A stretch of 64,000 nt of DNA from an uncultured Alphaproteobacteria bacterium (GCA_950054485.1 CATLPD010000002.1:62001-126000); one strand, 5' to 3'; positions 1-8,647 are shown, counted from the first letter of the stretch. Numbers and translations: made by a program. The notes: a model not told the origin generated them from the letters alone.

Positions 1-2
1 CT

Positions 3-422
3 AAGATTGTCATTATGAAACGAAATCCGATGGACTGCGGCCTATCTATATATCGGCAAAACTTCAGTGCACAAACGCCATGGTATAATGATTTAAAAGG
101 TATTGGTCAGGCTTACAAGGTTTTTAATAAATATCTCAATTATTGGCAAGAGGCCTTAGGTGATAAGGTGTTTGTTCTGGATTACGATAAGCTCGTTGTA
201 TCGCCGGAAAAAGAATTACGCGCCTTGATAAAGTATTTAAATTTTGAATGGTCGGATGAGTATCTTCAGTTCCATGAGTCGGGCGGGCGTGTTACTACGG
301 CAAGTATTGAGCAGGTGCGGAACGAGATTAATAAAGGATCATTGGAGTTGTGGAAGAATTTCGAGGAAGAACTTGAGCCGCTTTATAATGAAGTCAAGCA
401 TTTGATGTCTTCAGAAAAATGA
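3..422 (+). CDS. Sulfotransferase family protein, C-terminal part (5' end outside window)
   Basis: The reading frame is open to the first base (codons before the track's Met read KIVI), so the gene starts upstream of the window. The segment 'MKRNPMDCGLSIYRQNF' matches the 3'-phosphate binding stretch (RNPxDxxxSxY) of PAPS-dependent sulfotransferases. The remainder, with 'VLDYDKLVVSPEKELRALI' and a helical tail, fits the C-terminal half of that fold, where the PAPS nucleotide is held. Such enzymes move sulfate from PAPS to carbohydrate, lipid or protein hydroxyls; the acceptor cannot be read here. The stop overlaps the next start (ATGA), so it is probably translated together with the carbonic-anhydrase-like gene. 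Confidence 0.8.
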   Translation, partial: KIVIMKRNPMDCGLSIYRQNFSAQTPWYNDLKGIGQAYKVFNKYLNYWQEALGDKVFVLDYDKLVVSPEKELRALIKYLNFEWSDEYLQFHESGGRVTTASIEQVRNEINKGSLELWKNFEEELEPLYNEVKHLMSSEK

Positions 423-928
423 AGCTAATCAAATACAAAGGCATATTTCCAGATATTCATGCTTCTGTTTTTATAGCTGATGGTGCGCAAGTGATTGGCG
501 ATGTTAAAATTGGGCCCAATTCGTCCATATGGTTCAACTGTGTTGTCCGGGGGGATGTAAATAATATTATCATCGGTCAAAATACCAACATACAAGATAA
601 TTCGGTTATTCATGTGTCAAGCACGGGGCAGGGCACCTATATCGGCGACAATGTGACCGTGGGGCATCAGGTTATACTACATGCCTGCACCATTGATGAT
701 GAAAGCTTTATCGGTATGCAGGCCTGTATCATGGATGATGTGCGGGTGCATAAACATGCCATGGTTGCGGCGGGGGCTTTGGTTACGCAAGGTACGGTTA
801 TTCCTTCAAATGAATTATGGGGCGGGCGCCCGGCTAAAAAAATGCGGGATTTAAGACCAGAAGAAATAGAAAATATTAAACATTCTGCGCAACACTATGT
901 TAGACTGTCCAAAAGCTATAGTGAATAA
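419..928 (+). CDS. Gamma-carbonic anhydrase-like hexapeptide-repeat protein
   Basis: A 169-residue protein built almost wholly of left-handed beta-helix hexapeptide repeats ('IGPNSSIWFNCVVRGDVNNI'), the size and pattern of the YrdA/PaaY gamma-carbonic anhydrase-like family. The metal-site histidines of the family are visible in 'VGHQVILHACTI', plus an earlier His in 'NSVIHVSS'. Family members form trimers and bind zinc or iron at subunit interfaces; many have weak or no carbonic anhydrase activity, so the reaction is inferred only. Translation is coupled to the upstream sulfotransferase by a 4-nt overlap. Confidence 0.9.
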   Translation: MKLIKYKGIFPDIHASVFIADGAQVIGDVKIGPNSSIWFNCVVRGDVNNIIIGQNTNIQDNSVIHVSSTGQGTYIGDNVTVGHQVILHACTIDDESFIGMQACIMDDVRVHKHAMVAAGALVTQGTVIPSNELWGGRPAKKMRDLRPEEIENIKHSAQHYVRLSKSYSE

Positions 929-939
929 AGGGGAAGTTC

Positions 940-1182
940 ATGAAAAAAGCAATAATTCTGGCAACTGTATTCATAGGCCTTGCCGTCGCCGGGTGCAGTG
1001 AAACCGGCTATTATCGATATTCTGCCCCTTATACCTATGACCCTAGTGATCCAGATTACACAACGATTTTGAACGTCCCTGAAAACAGGCAATATTTTGA
1101 TGTTTATGAATGGCGTTACACAGATCATGCCCCGGCCAATTACGGTAACGATTCCGTCATTGTTTTTCCTGTGAATGACTAA
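940..1182 (+). CDS. Small predicted lipoprotein
   Basis: An 80-residue protein with a lipoprotein signal: charged MKK, a hydrophobic stretch and lipobox 'LAVAGC', so Cys19 is expected to be lipidated. The mature part is short and rich in Tyr and Asp with no recognised domain. The ribosome site AAGGGGAAG lies just upstream of the ATG. It follows the carbonic-anhydrase-like gene by 11 bases and may be the end of that transcript. Function unknown. Confidence 0.72.
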   Translation: MKKAIILATVFIGLAVAGCSETGYYRYSAPYTYDPSDPDYTTILNVPENRQYFDVYEWRYTDHAPANYGNDSVIVFPVND

Positions 1183-1209
1183 AAAGCTTCTGGCTTGTAG
1201 GGCTTATAT

Positions 1210-1232
1210 TTGCTATAAATAGATTATAGCAA
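1210..1232. promoter_or_regulatory. Perfect inverted repeat just upstream of hom
   Basis: TTGCTATAA and TTATAGCAA are exact reverse complements separated by ATAGA (9+5+9). The element ends 14 bases before the hom ATG. It could be a repressor operator, since the TATAAA inside its left arm could serve as a -10, or an RNA hairpin next to the ribosome site. Which one is not decidable from sequence. Confidence 0.55.
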
Positions 1233-1246
1233 TCACGGGGCCAATT

Positions 1247-2539
1247 ATGCACAATCCACTTCGAATCGCCGTTGCGGGACTGGGGACAGTCGGTTCATCT
1301 GTTGTGCGCATTATTCAAAATGAAAAATTATCCCTTTTTGATAAGGCGGGTTCCGATCTTGTTGTTTCTGCCGTATCCGCGCGCGACAAGAACCGCGACC
1401 GTGGTGTCGATCTGGCAAATATCGATTGGCACGATGATGCAAAAAATCTGATACAGGACAATATAGATATTTTGGTTGAGGTCATCGGCGGCGCAGATGG
1501 TGTCGCGTATGACATTGTGAAGGCAGCCTTGGGAAAAGGAATATCGGTTGTAACCGCGAACAAGGCTTTACTTGCGGTACATGGCAGCGAGCTTGCACAG
1601 CTTGCTGAACAGAATAACGCCCACCTTAAATACGAGGCAGCCGTTGCTGGCGCAATCCCTGCAATTAAGGCAGTACGGGAAGGCTTGGCAGCAAACCAAA
1701 TTACCAGTATCTACGGGATATTGAATGGGACGTGTAATTACATTTTAACGCAAATGCGCGAGACGGGCGGTAGCTTTAACGAGATCCTCAAGGAGGCACA
1801 AGACAAAGGCTATGCCGAGGCTGACCCTTCGTTTGATATTGATGGCGTAGATACGGCCCACAAAACGGCTTTATTGGCTGCGGCCGCATTTAATATGGCT
1901 CCTGATTTCAACCATATACCGACACGCGGCATTCGTCATGTGACCTCGACTGATATATGTTACGCTGAAGATCTGGGCTATAAAATCAAACTTTTGGGTG
2001 TAGTGCGAAAAACGGATCTGGGCATCGAGCAATCGGTTGAACCATGCCTTGTTGATCTTAATACACCGCTTGCAGCAATTGATGGCAGTTTAAATGCTGT
2101 TTATACCGAAAGCCCGTTTGCGCACGAAACGCTGATGGTCGGGCGTGGGGCAGGCGGTGATCCGACGGCTTCAGCGGTTGTGGCTGACATTATCGATATC
2201 GCAAGGGGTGTTCATATTTCGCCTTTTGGTGTGCCATCGGAAAAATGGAACGATACTCCCATGGCAGACATGGATGAGCGGATGGTGGCCTCTTATATTC
2301 GTCTGATCGTAGAGGATTCACCAGGCGTGCTGGCTGATATCTCGGGTATTTTGCGTGATGAAAATATTTCAATTCAATCAGCCCTGCAGTTGTCTGAAAT
2401 TACAAAGGGTATCGTGCCGCTGATTTTGATTACCCATACTGTTAAAACGAAAGCCCTGAAAGGGGCGCTTGCAAAAATTGAGAAGTTGCGCTCGGTCAAA
2501 GAACAGCCGTTCACGATGCGCATCATTGAACAGGAGTAA
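1247..2539 (+). CDS. hom: Homoserine dehydrogenase
   Basis: Reduces aspartate semialdehyde to homoserine with NAD(P)H, at the branch toward threonine, methionine and isoleucine. At 430 residues it has the usual bacterial monofunctional length: N-terminal Rossmann motif 'GLGTVGSSVV' (about residue 11), the 'VVTANKALLA' stretch, the catalytic-domain signature 'GILNGTCNYILTQM', and a C-terminal ACT domain from about residue 350 ('VEDSPGVLADISGILRDENI') that normally senses threonine. It leads a tight operon: glpX begins 2 bases after its stop and recJ overlaps glpX. A perfect inverted repeat sits directly upstream. Confidence 0.97.
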   Translation: MHNPLRIAVAGLGTVGSSVVRIIQNEKLSLFDKAGSDLVVSAVSARDKNRDRGVDLANIDWHDDAKNLIQDNIDILVEVIGGADGVAYDIVKAALGKGISVVTANKALLAVHGSELAQLAEQNNAHLKYEAAVAGAIPAIKAVREGLAANQITSIYGILNGTCNYILTQMRETGGSFNEILKEAQDKGYAEADPSFDIDGVDTAHKTALLAAAAFNMAPDFNHIPTRGIRHVTSTDICYAEDLGYKIKLLGVVRKTDLGIEQSVEPCLVDLNTPLAAIDGSLNAVYTESPFAHETLMVGRGAGGDPTASAVVADIIDIARGVHISPFGVPSEKWNDTPMADMDERMVASYIRLIVEDSPGVLADISGILRDENISIQSALQLSEITKGIVPLILITHTVKTKALKGALAKIEKLRSVKEQPFTMRIIEQE

Positions 2540-2541
2540 GA

Positions 2542-3567
2542 ATGAGCCAGTCATTAGAAGCAATACATATTGAAGAGCAAGCCTTTTCGCGCGTTCCATC
2601 TGTTATGGACCGTAACCTTGCGCTGGAAGTTGTGCGCGTAACGGAAGCAGCCGCGCTTGCCGCATCGCTGATGATGGGACGCGGTGACGAGAAAACGGCT
2701 GATCAGGTTGCCGTTGATGCAATGCGTTCGGCGCTGAATGCTCTGTATATTGATGGCACCGTCGTTATCGGGGAAGGCGAGCGCGACGAGGCGCCGATGC
2801 TGTACATTGGCGAGAAAGTTGGTGCAGGGAAAGGCCCCGAAGTTGATATCGCGCTTGACCCACTGGAAGGCACAACAATTACCGCCAAAGGTGGACACAA
2901 TGCTTTGGCTGTTGTTGCGATTGCCGAAAAAAATGGCTTTTTGCATGCGCCTGACGTCTATATGGATAAGATTGCAGTCGGCGGTCGTGATATGTGTGAT
3001 GATGTCGTTGACCTAGATCTGACGCCTAAGGAAAATCTGGTAAACCTAGCAAAATACCGGGGGGCCGATGTATCCGAGCTAACTGTATGTATTCTTGACC
3101 GCCCTAGACACGAAGAGCTGATCGCCCGTGTGCGCGAGGCAGGAGCGCGTATCAGCCTAATTCAAGATGGCGATGTCAGTGGCGTTATCGCGACGGCTGA
3201 ACCGATGACCGGTGTTGATATCTACATGGGATCGGGCGGCGCACCTGAAGGTGTCTTGGCGGCCGCAGCTCTGCGCTGTTTGGGCGGTTGTATGCAGGGG
3301 CGTTTGCTGTTCCGAAATGATGACGAAAGGGCGCGTGCCACAAAATGGGGCATTACTGATTTTGATAGAAAGTATAATATCCAGGATATGGCGAGTGGTG
3401 ATGTGATGTTCGCAGCAACAGGCGTGACAAATGGGGCCATGTTAAAAGGCGTCCGCCGTTTTGCGGGCGGGGCTGAAACGCATTCGATTGTTATGCGGTC
3501 AAAATCGGGAACGGTCCGCACCATTCAGGCAACCCATAACTTTAACCGCAAAAAGGGGCTGTCTTAA
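2542..3567 (+). CDS. glpX: Fructose-1,6-bisphosphatase, class II (GlpX)
   Basis: Hydrolyses fructose-1,6-bisphosphate to fructose-6-phosphate in gluconeogenesis. The 341-residue length is typical. Metal and substrate motifs of class II enzymes are present: 'GEGERDEAPMLYIGE' near residue 75, 'DPLEGTT' near 110 and 'GSGGAPEGVLAAAALR' near 230. It lies between hom and recJ with 2-base spacing before and 1-base overlap after. The hom-glpX-recJ order is known from alphaproteobacteria and looks like a housekeeping transcript rather than a pathway unit. Confidence 0.97.
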   Translation: MSQSLEAIHIEEQAFSRVPSVMDRNLALEVVRVTEAAALAASLMMGRGDEKTADQVAVDAMRSALNALYIDGTVVIGEGERDEAPMLYIGEKVGAGKGPEVDIALDPLEGTTITAKGGHNALAVVAIAEKNGFLHAPDVYMDKIAVGGRDMCDDVVDLDLTPKENLVNLAKYRGADVSELTVCILDRPRHEELIARVREAGARISLIQDGDVSGVIATAEPMTGVDIYMGSGGAPEGVLAAAALRCLGGCMQGRLLFRNDDERARATKWGITDFDRKYNIQDMASGDVMFAATGVTNGAMLKGVRRFAGGAETHSIVMRSKSGTVRTIQATHNFNRKKGLS

Positions 3568-5375
3568 TGTCCATTCTTCAGCACGAAATTGATCAGATTG
3601 AAAAGCACGAAACGGATCTGGCGCTGCGTGACAGCCTGTCTGTCATGGGAAAGAAGTGGACAATTAACCCCGTTGAAGAGCGTCAGGTTTTGCGTATCTG
3701 CCAAAGCTTTGATCTACCGCTTGTTATCGGCCAGATTCTTGTTTCGCGCGGCATTGCCTTTGAAGAGGTTGAGAGCTTTTTGGAGCCGTCCATCAAAAGC
3801 CAGATGCCGAATCCTAGTATTTTAAAAGATATGGACAAGGCTGCAGACCGCATAGCTGATGCGATTATCAACCGCGAGAAAATTGCCGTCTTTGGGGATT
3901 ATGATGTAGATGGGGCGACATCGACTGCAGTTCTCAAGCGCTTTTTCAAAATGGTTGGGCACGATATACGCGTTTATATTCCGGATAGAATCGAGGAAGG
4001 CTATGGCCCGAACGAAGAAGCTTTCCGCATTCTCAAAGACGAGGGCGCAAAAGTTTGTCTGACCGTTGATTGCGGCATCACGGCGTTTGATCCGATAAAG
4101 GCGGGTACAGATATGGGGCTCGAGATGATTATCTTTGATCACCATGCAGCTGAACCGCAATTGCCCGATGCCTATGCCTGCGTGAATGCCAATCGTCTGG
4201 ATGATGAAAGTGGTCTGGGCCATCTGGCTGCAGCTGGCATAACCTTTTTGGCCATCGTCGCAATTAATCGTGCCCTTCGTAAAAAAGGATATTATAACGA
4301 CCGTTCAGAACCACGATTGACCCTGTTGCTGGATCTTGTGGCGCTGGGTACAGTTTGTGATGTTGTGCCCTTAACAGGTGTTAACCGCGCCTTTGTGGCT
4401 CAAGGGCTGAAAATCATGGCTCTGCGTCAGAATGCAGGTTTGAAAACCCTGTGTGATGTTGCGGGCGTGAACGAGCCGCCAAAATCTTTTCACGCAGGTT
4501 TTATGATCGGTCCGCGCATTAATGCAGGTGGGCGTGTGGGCGAGGCCTCAATCGGATCAAAGCTACTATCATCAGACTGCCTTGTAGAATCAAGTGAATG
4601 GGCAAATAAATTAAATCATTACAATAGCGAGCGACGCGAGATTGAAGCCGAAGTTCTGGAACAAGCGATTGACCAGATTGAAAGCTATGGTCATGAACAT
4701 AGCAATATGGTGATTGCTTTTGGTGAAAACTGGCACCCCGGCGTTATCGGTATTGTCGCAAGCCGCCTCAAGGAAAAATATAACAAGCCTGCCGCCGTAA
4801 TCGGTTTTGACGAAAACGGTGTGGGTAAAGCCTCTGCACGTTCCGTTAGTCAGATTGACCTTGGTAATATTGTCATTGCCGCACGTCAGAACGGTCTGCT
4901 GGTTGCCGGGGGCGGGCATAAAATGGCGGCTGGTTTTACGATCATGCAGGACCGCCTTGCCGAATTCCACGCCTTTGTGAATAAACGCATAGAGGCGCAG
5001 TTAAAAGGTGAGCCATTATTGGCACGCCTGAAAATTGACGCGCAATTGAGTGTATCTGCGCTGACCTTGCCTTTTGTAAAACAAATTGATGCGCTTGCGC
5101 CTTTCGGCGCTGCGAATCCCGAGCCCAGATTTATATTAAAGAATGTCAAAATCGCGCGCCCGTCTGTCGTTGGAGAAAACCACATCCGTTGTTATTTGCA
5201 GGATTGGTCGGGTGGGCAATCGATCACAGGTATATCTTTTCGCTCGGTCGATACCCCGCTGGAGCCGATTTTGCTGAAATCACGTGATAAGCCCGTGTGC
5301 CTTGCAGGCTATGCGAATATCAATTTGTGGCAAGGAAAAGAGTCTGTACAGTTTCAAATACTTGACGCGCAATAG
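3567..5375 (+). CDS. recJ: Single-stranded-DNA-specific exonuclease RecJ
   Basis: A 5'-3' exonuclease on single-stranded DNA, acting in recombination, mismatch and base-excision repair. All key DHH-superfamily motifs are visible: 'FGDYDVDGATST' (metal site), 'TVDCG', 'FDHHAAEP' (the DHH motif itself), and the DHHA1 motif 'GGGHKMAAGFTI' in the C-terminal half, followed by an OB-like tail. The length of 602 residues is normal. Its ATG overlaps the glpX stop (TAATG), implying coupled translation. Confidence 0.97.
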   Translation: MSILQHEIDQIEKHETDLALRDSLSVMGKKWTINPVEERQVLRICQSFDLPLVIGQILVSRGIAFEEVESFLEPSIKSQMPNPSILKDMDKAADRIADAIINREKIAVFGDYDVDGATSTAVLKRFFKMVGHDIRVYIPDRIEEGYGPNEEAFRILKDEGAKVCLTVDCGITAFDPIKAGTDMGLEMIIFDHHAAEPQLPDAYACVNANRLDDESGLGHLAAAGITFLAIVAINRALRKKGYYNDRSEPRLTLLLDLVALGTVCDVVPLTGVNRAFVAQGLKIMALRQNAGLKTLCDVAGVNEPPKSFHAGFMIGPRINAGGRVGEASIGSKLLSSDCLVESSEWANKLNHYNSERREIEAEVLEQAIDQIESYGHEHSNMVIAFGENWHPGVIGIVASRLKEKYNKPAAVIGFDENGVGKASARSVSQIDLGNIVIAARQNGLLVAGGGHKMAAGFTIMQDRLAEFHAFVNKRIEAQLKGEPLLARLKIDAQLSVSALTLPFVKQIDALAPFGAANPEPRFILKNVKIARPSVVGENHIRCYLQDWSGGQSITGISFRSVDTPLEPILLKSRDKPVCLAGYANINLWQGKESVQFQILDAQ

Positions 5376-5394
5376 TTAAATTTCCTTTGTTTAC

Positions 5395-5421
5395 TTGACT
5401 TTAAAGTTTTTTGATTATAGT
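5395..5421 (+). promoter_or_regulatory. Candidate promoter of the hybrid kinase
   Basis: TTGACT (5395-5400) and TATAGT (5416-5421) form a sigma70-like pair with a short 15-base spacer, in a T-rich stretch. The 13-mer TTTTTTGATTATA here recurs exactly before the next gene (7083-7095). The track's kinase start, TTG at 5411, lies inside this promoter, which favours the downstream GTG. Confidence 0.45.
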
Positions 5422-5452
5422 TCTTGTTTGGATTTGTATAAGGTTTGAGCTT

Positions 5453-7066
5453 GTGACGGATCAAAAATTTTTAGATAATAATTTGTGTGGCGAGGCCTAT
5501 AGGCTGTCAGTCCTGCGTTCTCTTAATATTTTGGACAGCGGGCGCAAGAAGTGTTTCGACGATGTTACGGCGCTGGTCAAGCAGCTTTTTGATATTCCAA
5601 TCGTATTGATTTCTTTGGTAGACGCTGATCGACAGTGGTTTAAATCAGCCCAAGGAATTGATATTAATCAAACAGATCGCGACGTGGCCTTCTGTTCCTA
5701 TGCTATAGAAAGCAAAGAAATTCTAATTATACCAGATGCTACAAAAGATGATCGCTTTAAAAATAATCCACTTGTCACAGGCGAACCTAAAATTCGTTTT
5801 TATGCTGGGGCACCACTAACATTTGATAGTAATGTCAATCTAGGTACGCTTTGTATTATTGATAGCAAGCCGCGTGACGGATTATCTCAACAAGAAGAAA
5901 TTATATTGAAGACTTTGGCTGATAATGTTGTCAATCTTATACGATTGAAAAATTACGCAGCAGACACAGTCGAAAAAAATAACGCGCAGTCAGAGTTTTT
6001 ATCCAATTTTAGCCATGAAATCCGCACCCCTTTGAATGCAATTATTGGCTCTGCAGAAATTCTTCAAAATCAAAAAGAATTATCAGAGGTTAGTCTGAGT
6101 TTTGCTAAGAATATCACGGTATCAGCAAAAGCCCTATTGGACATGATGAATTCCATCGTAGATATCAGCGCAGTTGAAGACCATAATTTCGAGTTAAATT
6201 CAGAAAAGTTTTTTATACCTGACCTTTTAAATGAAATTGAACAAATACTAAAAGGTAAAGCTTTGGATAAAGGTTTGACCTTTTTCTTTGATTTCCAAAG
6301 TGTGAAAAACCATTACTACTACGGTGATAAGGTGCGTATTCGTCAGGCTTTAATCAATCTGGTTAATAATGCCATAAAGTTTACAGATCATGGCATCGTA
6401 ATGCTCGCAGCTCACTTTGAAGAAAGGCCAGATGGTAAAAGCCTTATGATTGAGGTTAAAGATTCGGGTATCGGCATGTCTAAAGAAGAGATGAACAAAG
6501 TCTTCGATCGTTTTTATCAGGTTAAAGGTAAAGAAAATAAAGAACGCGGTTCCGGATTAGGCCTAACGATCACAAAGCAGATTGTAGAAAAATTAGAAGG
6601 AAAAATCAGATGCGAAAGTGAAATTGGTCTTGGCAGCAAGTTCACAATAGAACTACCGGATCGCACAATAGAAGCATTAGATATCAAAAATCTTATGCCC
6701 TTTGAGACAAAACGCAGGATTCTCGTTGTCGAGGACTGCTTAACACAATTAAGTTTCCTTGAAAGTATATTAAATGATCTAGGTTATGAAACCGATTTGG
6801 CATGCGATAGTGAGGAAGCCATCGCTTTGGCAGAAAAAAATCATTACGATATAATTTTTATGGACATTAATTTGCCAGGACAAAATGGGCTTGAAACATC
6901 AAAAGCTATAAAATTGGGTAGAGGGATTGAAAACCTACCTGTTGTGGGGATGTCCAGTTCGGCACATCTTTCAGATGGTTTTGACAAATCTACACTCGAT
7001 GGATTTTTGGAAAAGCCGCTTTCCAGAGTGGATATTCAAGAAAAGCTTTTAAGTTTTATAAATTAA
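5453..7066 (+). CDS. GAF-domain hybrid histidine kinase with C-terminal receiver
   Basis: A soluble hybrid sensor kinase. From the chosen GTG (537 residues; AAGG 9 bases upstream) it has a GAF domain at about 20-165, HisKA with phospho-acceptor His188 in 'SNFSHEIRTPLNAIIGSAE', HATPase with 'NLVNNAIKF' (N box), 'DSGIGM' (G1) and 'GSGLGLT' (G2), and a receiver domain from about 420 with 'VVED' and phospho-acceptor Asp471 in 'FMDINLPGQNG'. No membrane segment, so the signal is cytoplasmic. No partner regulator or Hpt gene is adjacent; output is unknown. The tracked TTG start at 5411 would add 14 hydrophobic residues but overlaps the promoter-like element. Confidence 0.9.
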   Translation: MTDQKFLDNNLCGEAYRLSVLRSLNILDSGRKKCFDDVTALVKQLFDIPIVLISLVDADRQWFKSAQGIDINQTDRDVAFCSYAIESKEILIIPDATKDDRFKNNPLVTGEPKIRFYAGAPLTFDSNVNLGTLCIIDSKPRDGLSQQEEIILKTLADNVVNLIRLKNYAADTVEKNNAQSEFLSNFSHEIRTPLNAIIGSAEILQNQKELSEVSLSFAKNITVSAKALLDMMNSIVDISAVEDHNFELNSEKFFIPDLLNEIEQILKGKALDKGLTFFFDFQSVKNHYYYGDKVRIRQALINLVNNAIKFTDHGIVMLAAHFEERPDGKSLMIEVKDSGIGMSKEEMNKVFDRFYQVKGKENKERGSGLGLTITKQIVEKLEGKIRCESEIGLGSKFTIELPDRTIEALDIKNLMPFETKRRILVVEDCLTQLSFLESILNDLGYETDLACDSEEAIALAEKNHYDIIFMDINLPGQNGLETSKAIKLGRGIENLPVVGMSSSAHLSDGFDKSTLDGFLEKPLSRVDIQEKLLSFIN

Positions 7067-7082
7067 TCTTTCATATTGAAAT

Positions 7083-7097
7083 TTTTTTGATTATACT
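7083..7097 (+). promoter_or_regulatory. Candidate -10 region of the Nudix-like gene
   Basis: TTTTTTGATTATACT contains TATACT (7092-7097) and shares a 13-base string exactly with the -10 region of the preceding kinase gene. No good -35 is visible at 17-base spacing, so an activator or an alternative sigma factor is possible. The ribosome site AAAGGAG follows before the ATG at 7124. Confidence 0.4.
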
Positions 7098-7123
7098 CTT
7101 TTTGAGCATAAAGGAGAATCGCT

Positions 7124-7927
7124 ATGATACAGAATATTCCAACCACACCTGAAGAACGTAAAGCCTGGCTTTTAAAGCCTGAAAACCGTGACCCGCTTGC
7201 ACGCGATGGTGCGGGATCAATATATTACAAGGGTGATCTATCTGATCCTAAAAAAATCAAAATTATTGTTAGTACACGTTCTGAACGTATAGGTGGCAAA
7301 CTTGCACATTTTGGCGGGCTTTCAGAAGAATGCGACACCGTTAAAAATGATTCTGTACAAACAGGAAAAAACAATGCCTGCCGCGAAGGGCGCGAGGAGA
7401 TGGCTGAGCTGCTGGGTTGTGAGCCAAACCTAGATGTGAGCAAATATCAGCTTTTATACGTCGCGCGAGACGATGATTTCTTTATTCGTAATGGCAAGGG
7501 TTTTGCGGTGAATGCGTCTTTACACACCTACAAGATGAACGACGAGCTGTATGAATCGCTTTTCCCGAACGGGGCAACGCGCCGTGACCGTGATGAAAAT
7601 CACGAAGGGGTTGAAGAGACCTCTCATGCCGAAGTCGTGTCATTTTTCGACGCATTGAAAATGCAGGATAAATACCGCTATGCGCATGAATATTTTGCGC
7701 TGTGGGCAATGGCCGCGCAGGTTATGCAGTGTGACGTCATCGCGTTGGCTGAACAGGTGAACGCCGAAACAAAGGGACACCGCGTTGATTTTAACAGCGT
7801 TGCTGCCCGCATGCATACAGATTTACCGACTTTGGAGAAATATCTGGGCCCGGAGCACAGCGGAAAACTGACAGCCTACGAGAAAAAATACGCCCAAAAG
7901 CCGCGTGATAAAAAATTTGGCAGATAA
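7124..7927 (+). CDS. Nudix-like hydrolase, 267 residues
   Basis: The central part resembles a Nudix box: 'HFGGLSEECDT' followed after an insertion by 'ACREGREEMAELLG', matching REUXEEXGU, the Mg-binding part of pyrophosphohydrolases of nucleoside diphosphate-linked substrates. The spacing between the Gly and the REXXEE part is longer than in the classic box. The protein is larger than simple Nudix enzymes, with extra N-terminal (about 40) and C-terminal (about 90) regions of no known type. Start supported by AAGGAG 8 bases upstream. Substrate unknown; monocistronic and followed by tRNA-Glu. Confidence 0.65.
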   Translation: MIQNIPTTPEERKAWLLKPENRDPLARDGAGSIYYKGDLSDPKKIKIIVSTRSERIGGKLAHFGGLSEECDTVKNDSVQTGKNNACREGREEMAELLGCEPNLDVSKYQLLYVARDDDFFIRNGKGFAVNASLHTYKMNDELYESLFPNGATRRDRDENHEGVEETSHAEVVSFFDALKMQDKYRYAHEYFALWAMAAQVMQCDVIALAEQVNAETKGHRVDFNSVAARMHTDLPTLEKYLGPEHSGKLTAYEKKYAQKPRDKKFGR

Positions 7928-7940
7928 TGCAGTTTTTTCT

Positions 7941-7997
7941 TGATTTTACGCGCTGGGGCATGTACCAATTGTAAGCCTTCACAGCGAACAGCTTACA
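7941..7997 (+). promoter_or_regulatory. tRNA-Glu promoter and upstream inverted repeat
   Basis: TTGATT and TACCAA are spaced by 17 bases, a plausible sigma70 promoter just ahead of tRNA-Glu. Downstream, TGTAAGC (7970-7976) and GCTTACA (7991-7997) form a perfect 7-base inverted repeat with a 14-base spacer, ending 5 bases before the tRNA. It may be a hairpin in the precursor leader or a weak end signal for the Nudix-like gene. Confidence 0.4.
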
Positions 7998-8002
7998 CGC
8001 AT

Positions 8003-8078
8003 GTCCCGTTCGTCTAGGGGCCTAGGACACCGCCCTTTCACGGCGGCAACACGGGTTCGAATCCCGTACGGGACGCCA
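8003..8078 (+). tRNA. tRNA-Glu (anticodon TTC)
   Basis: A full cloverleaf can be drawn: acceptor GTCCCGT (8003-8009) pairs with ACGGGAC (8068-8074), the anticodon stem CCGCC/GGCGG encloses loop CTTTCAC with anticodon TTC (8037-8039), and the T arm carries GGTTCGAATCC. Discriminator G is followed by an encoded CCA (8076-8078). Confidence 0.98.
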
Positions 8079-8140
8079 TTTACCTCTCTACGGAACTAAA
8101 AATCTCCTTTATCTGTTTGCAATACAGAAGGAGAAAAACA

Positions 8141-8647
8141 ATGAAAAATCAAATTACAGCTACTTTTAAAACACGCGAAACCCTTGAACACGCGCTTATC
8201 GAACTTGAAAAAATCGGTATTGAAAAAGACCAAATCACAATTATTGCGACAGAAGAAACGCGCAACCATCATACTAAATATTATGAAGATGTAGACATTG
8301 AAAATAGCGCAGCACAGGGCGCGACGTCCGGTAGTCTTGTAGGCGGCGTACTCGGAGGCCTTGTTACAGCTACAGCCCTTGCTTTGCCGGGTATTAATCT
8401 GGTTGTTGGCGGCGCTTTGGCAGCGACTTTACTTGGTGCGGGCGCAGGTGCAATGACTGGCGCTGTTGCAGGTGGTCTACTTGGTGCACTTGGCGGTTAC
8501 GGTGTATCCGAAGCTGATGCCAAATTCTACGAGAAAGAAATTATGGCAGGGTCTAGTCTTTTGATGGTTTCCCCCGAAGATGAAACGGAAAAAGCTAAAG
8601 TGCTTGCAGTTCTAAATGCTGAAAAAGCTTATAGACTTGCAGCTTAG
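8141..8647 (+). CDS. General stress protein 17M-like, glycine-zipper protein
   Basis: 168 residues from the ATG preceded by AAGGAG (the track start 24 bases upstream lies before that site). Residues 1-40 ('TATFKTRETLEHALIELEKI') resemble the YflT/GSP17M fold seen in heat- and stress-induced proteins. The middle (about 60-130) is a long Gly/Ala-rich hydrophobic region ('GGVLGGLVTATALALPG', 'GAGAGAMTGAVAGG') typical of glycine zippers that insert in membranes. A short charged C-terminal part follows. Role inferred: stress-related membrane-associated protein; no enzyme motif. It ends at a shared terminator facing a small DUF2795-like gene. Confidence 0.75.
   Translation: MKNQITATFKTRETLEHALIELEKIGIEKDQITIIATEETRNHHTKYYEDVDIENSAAQGATSGSLVGGVLGGLVTATALALPGINLVVGGALAATLLGAGAGAMTGAVAGGLLGALGGYGVSEADAKFYEKEIMAGSSLLMVSPEDETEKAKVLAVLNAEKAYRLAA

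Noticed and set aside
3-422. Truncated sulfotransferase as a pseudogene
   Set aside because: The frame is open to base 3 and conserved upstream of the tracked Met, so it is cut by the window edge, not broken.
8003-8078. tRNA-Glu as an integration site of a mobile element
   Set aside because: No integrase next to it and no repeated 3' end of the tRNA was noticed downstream in the window.
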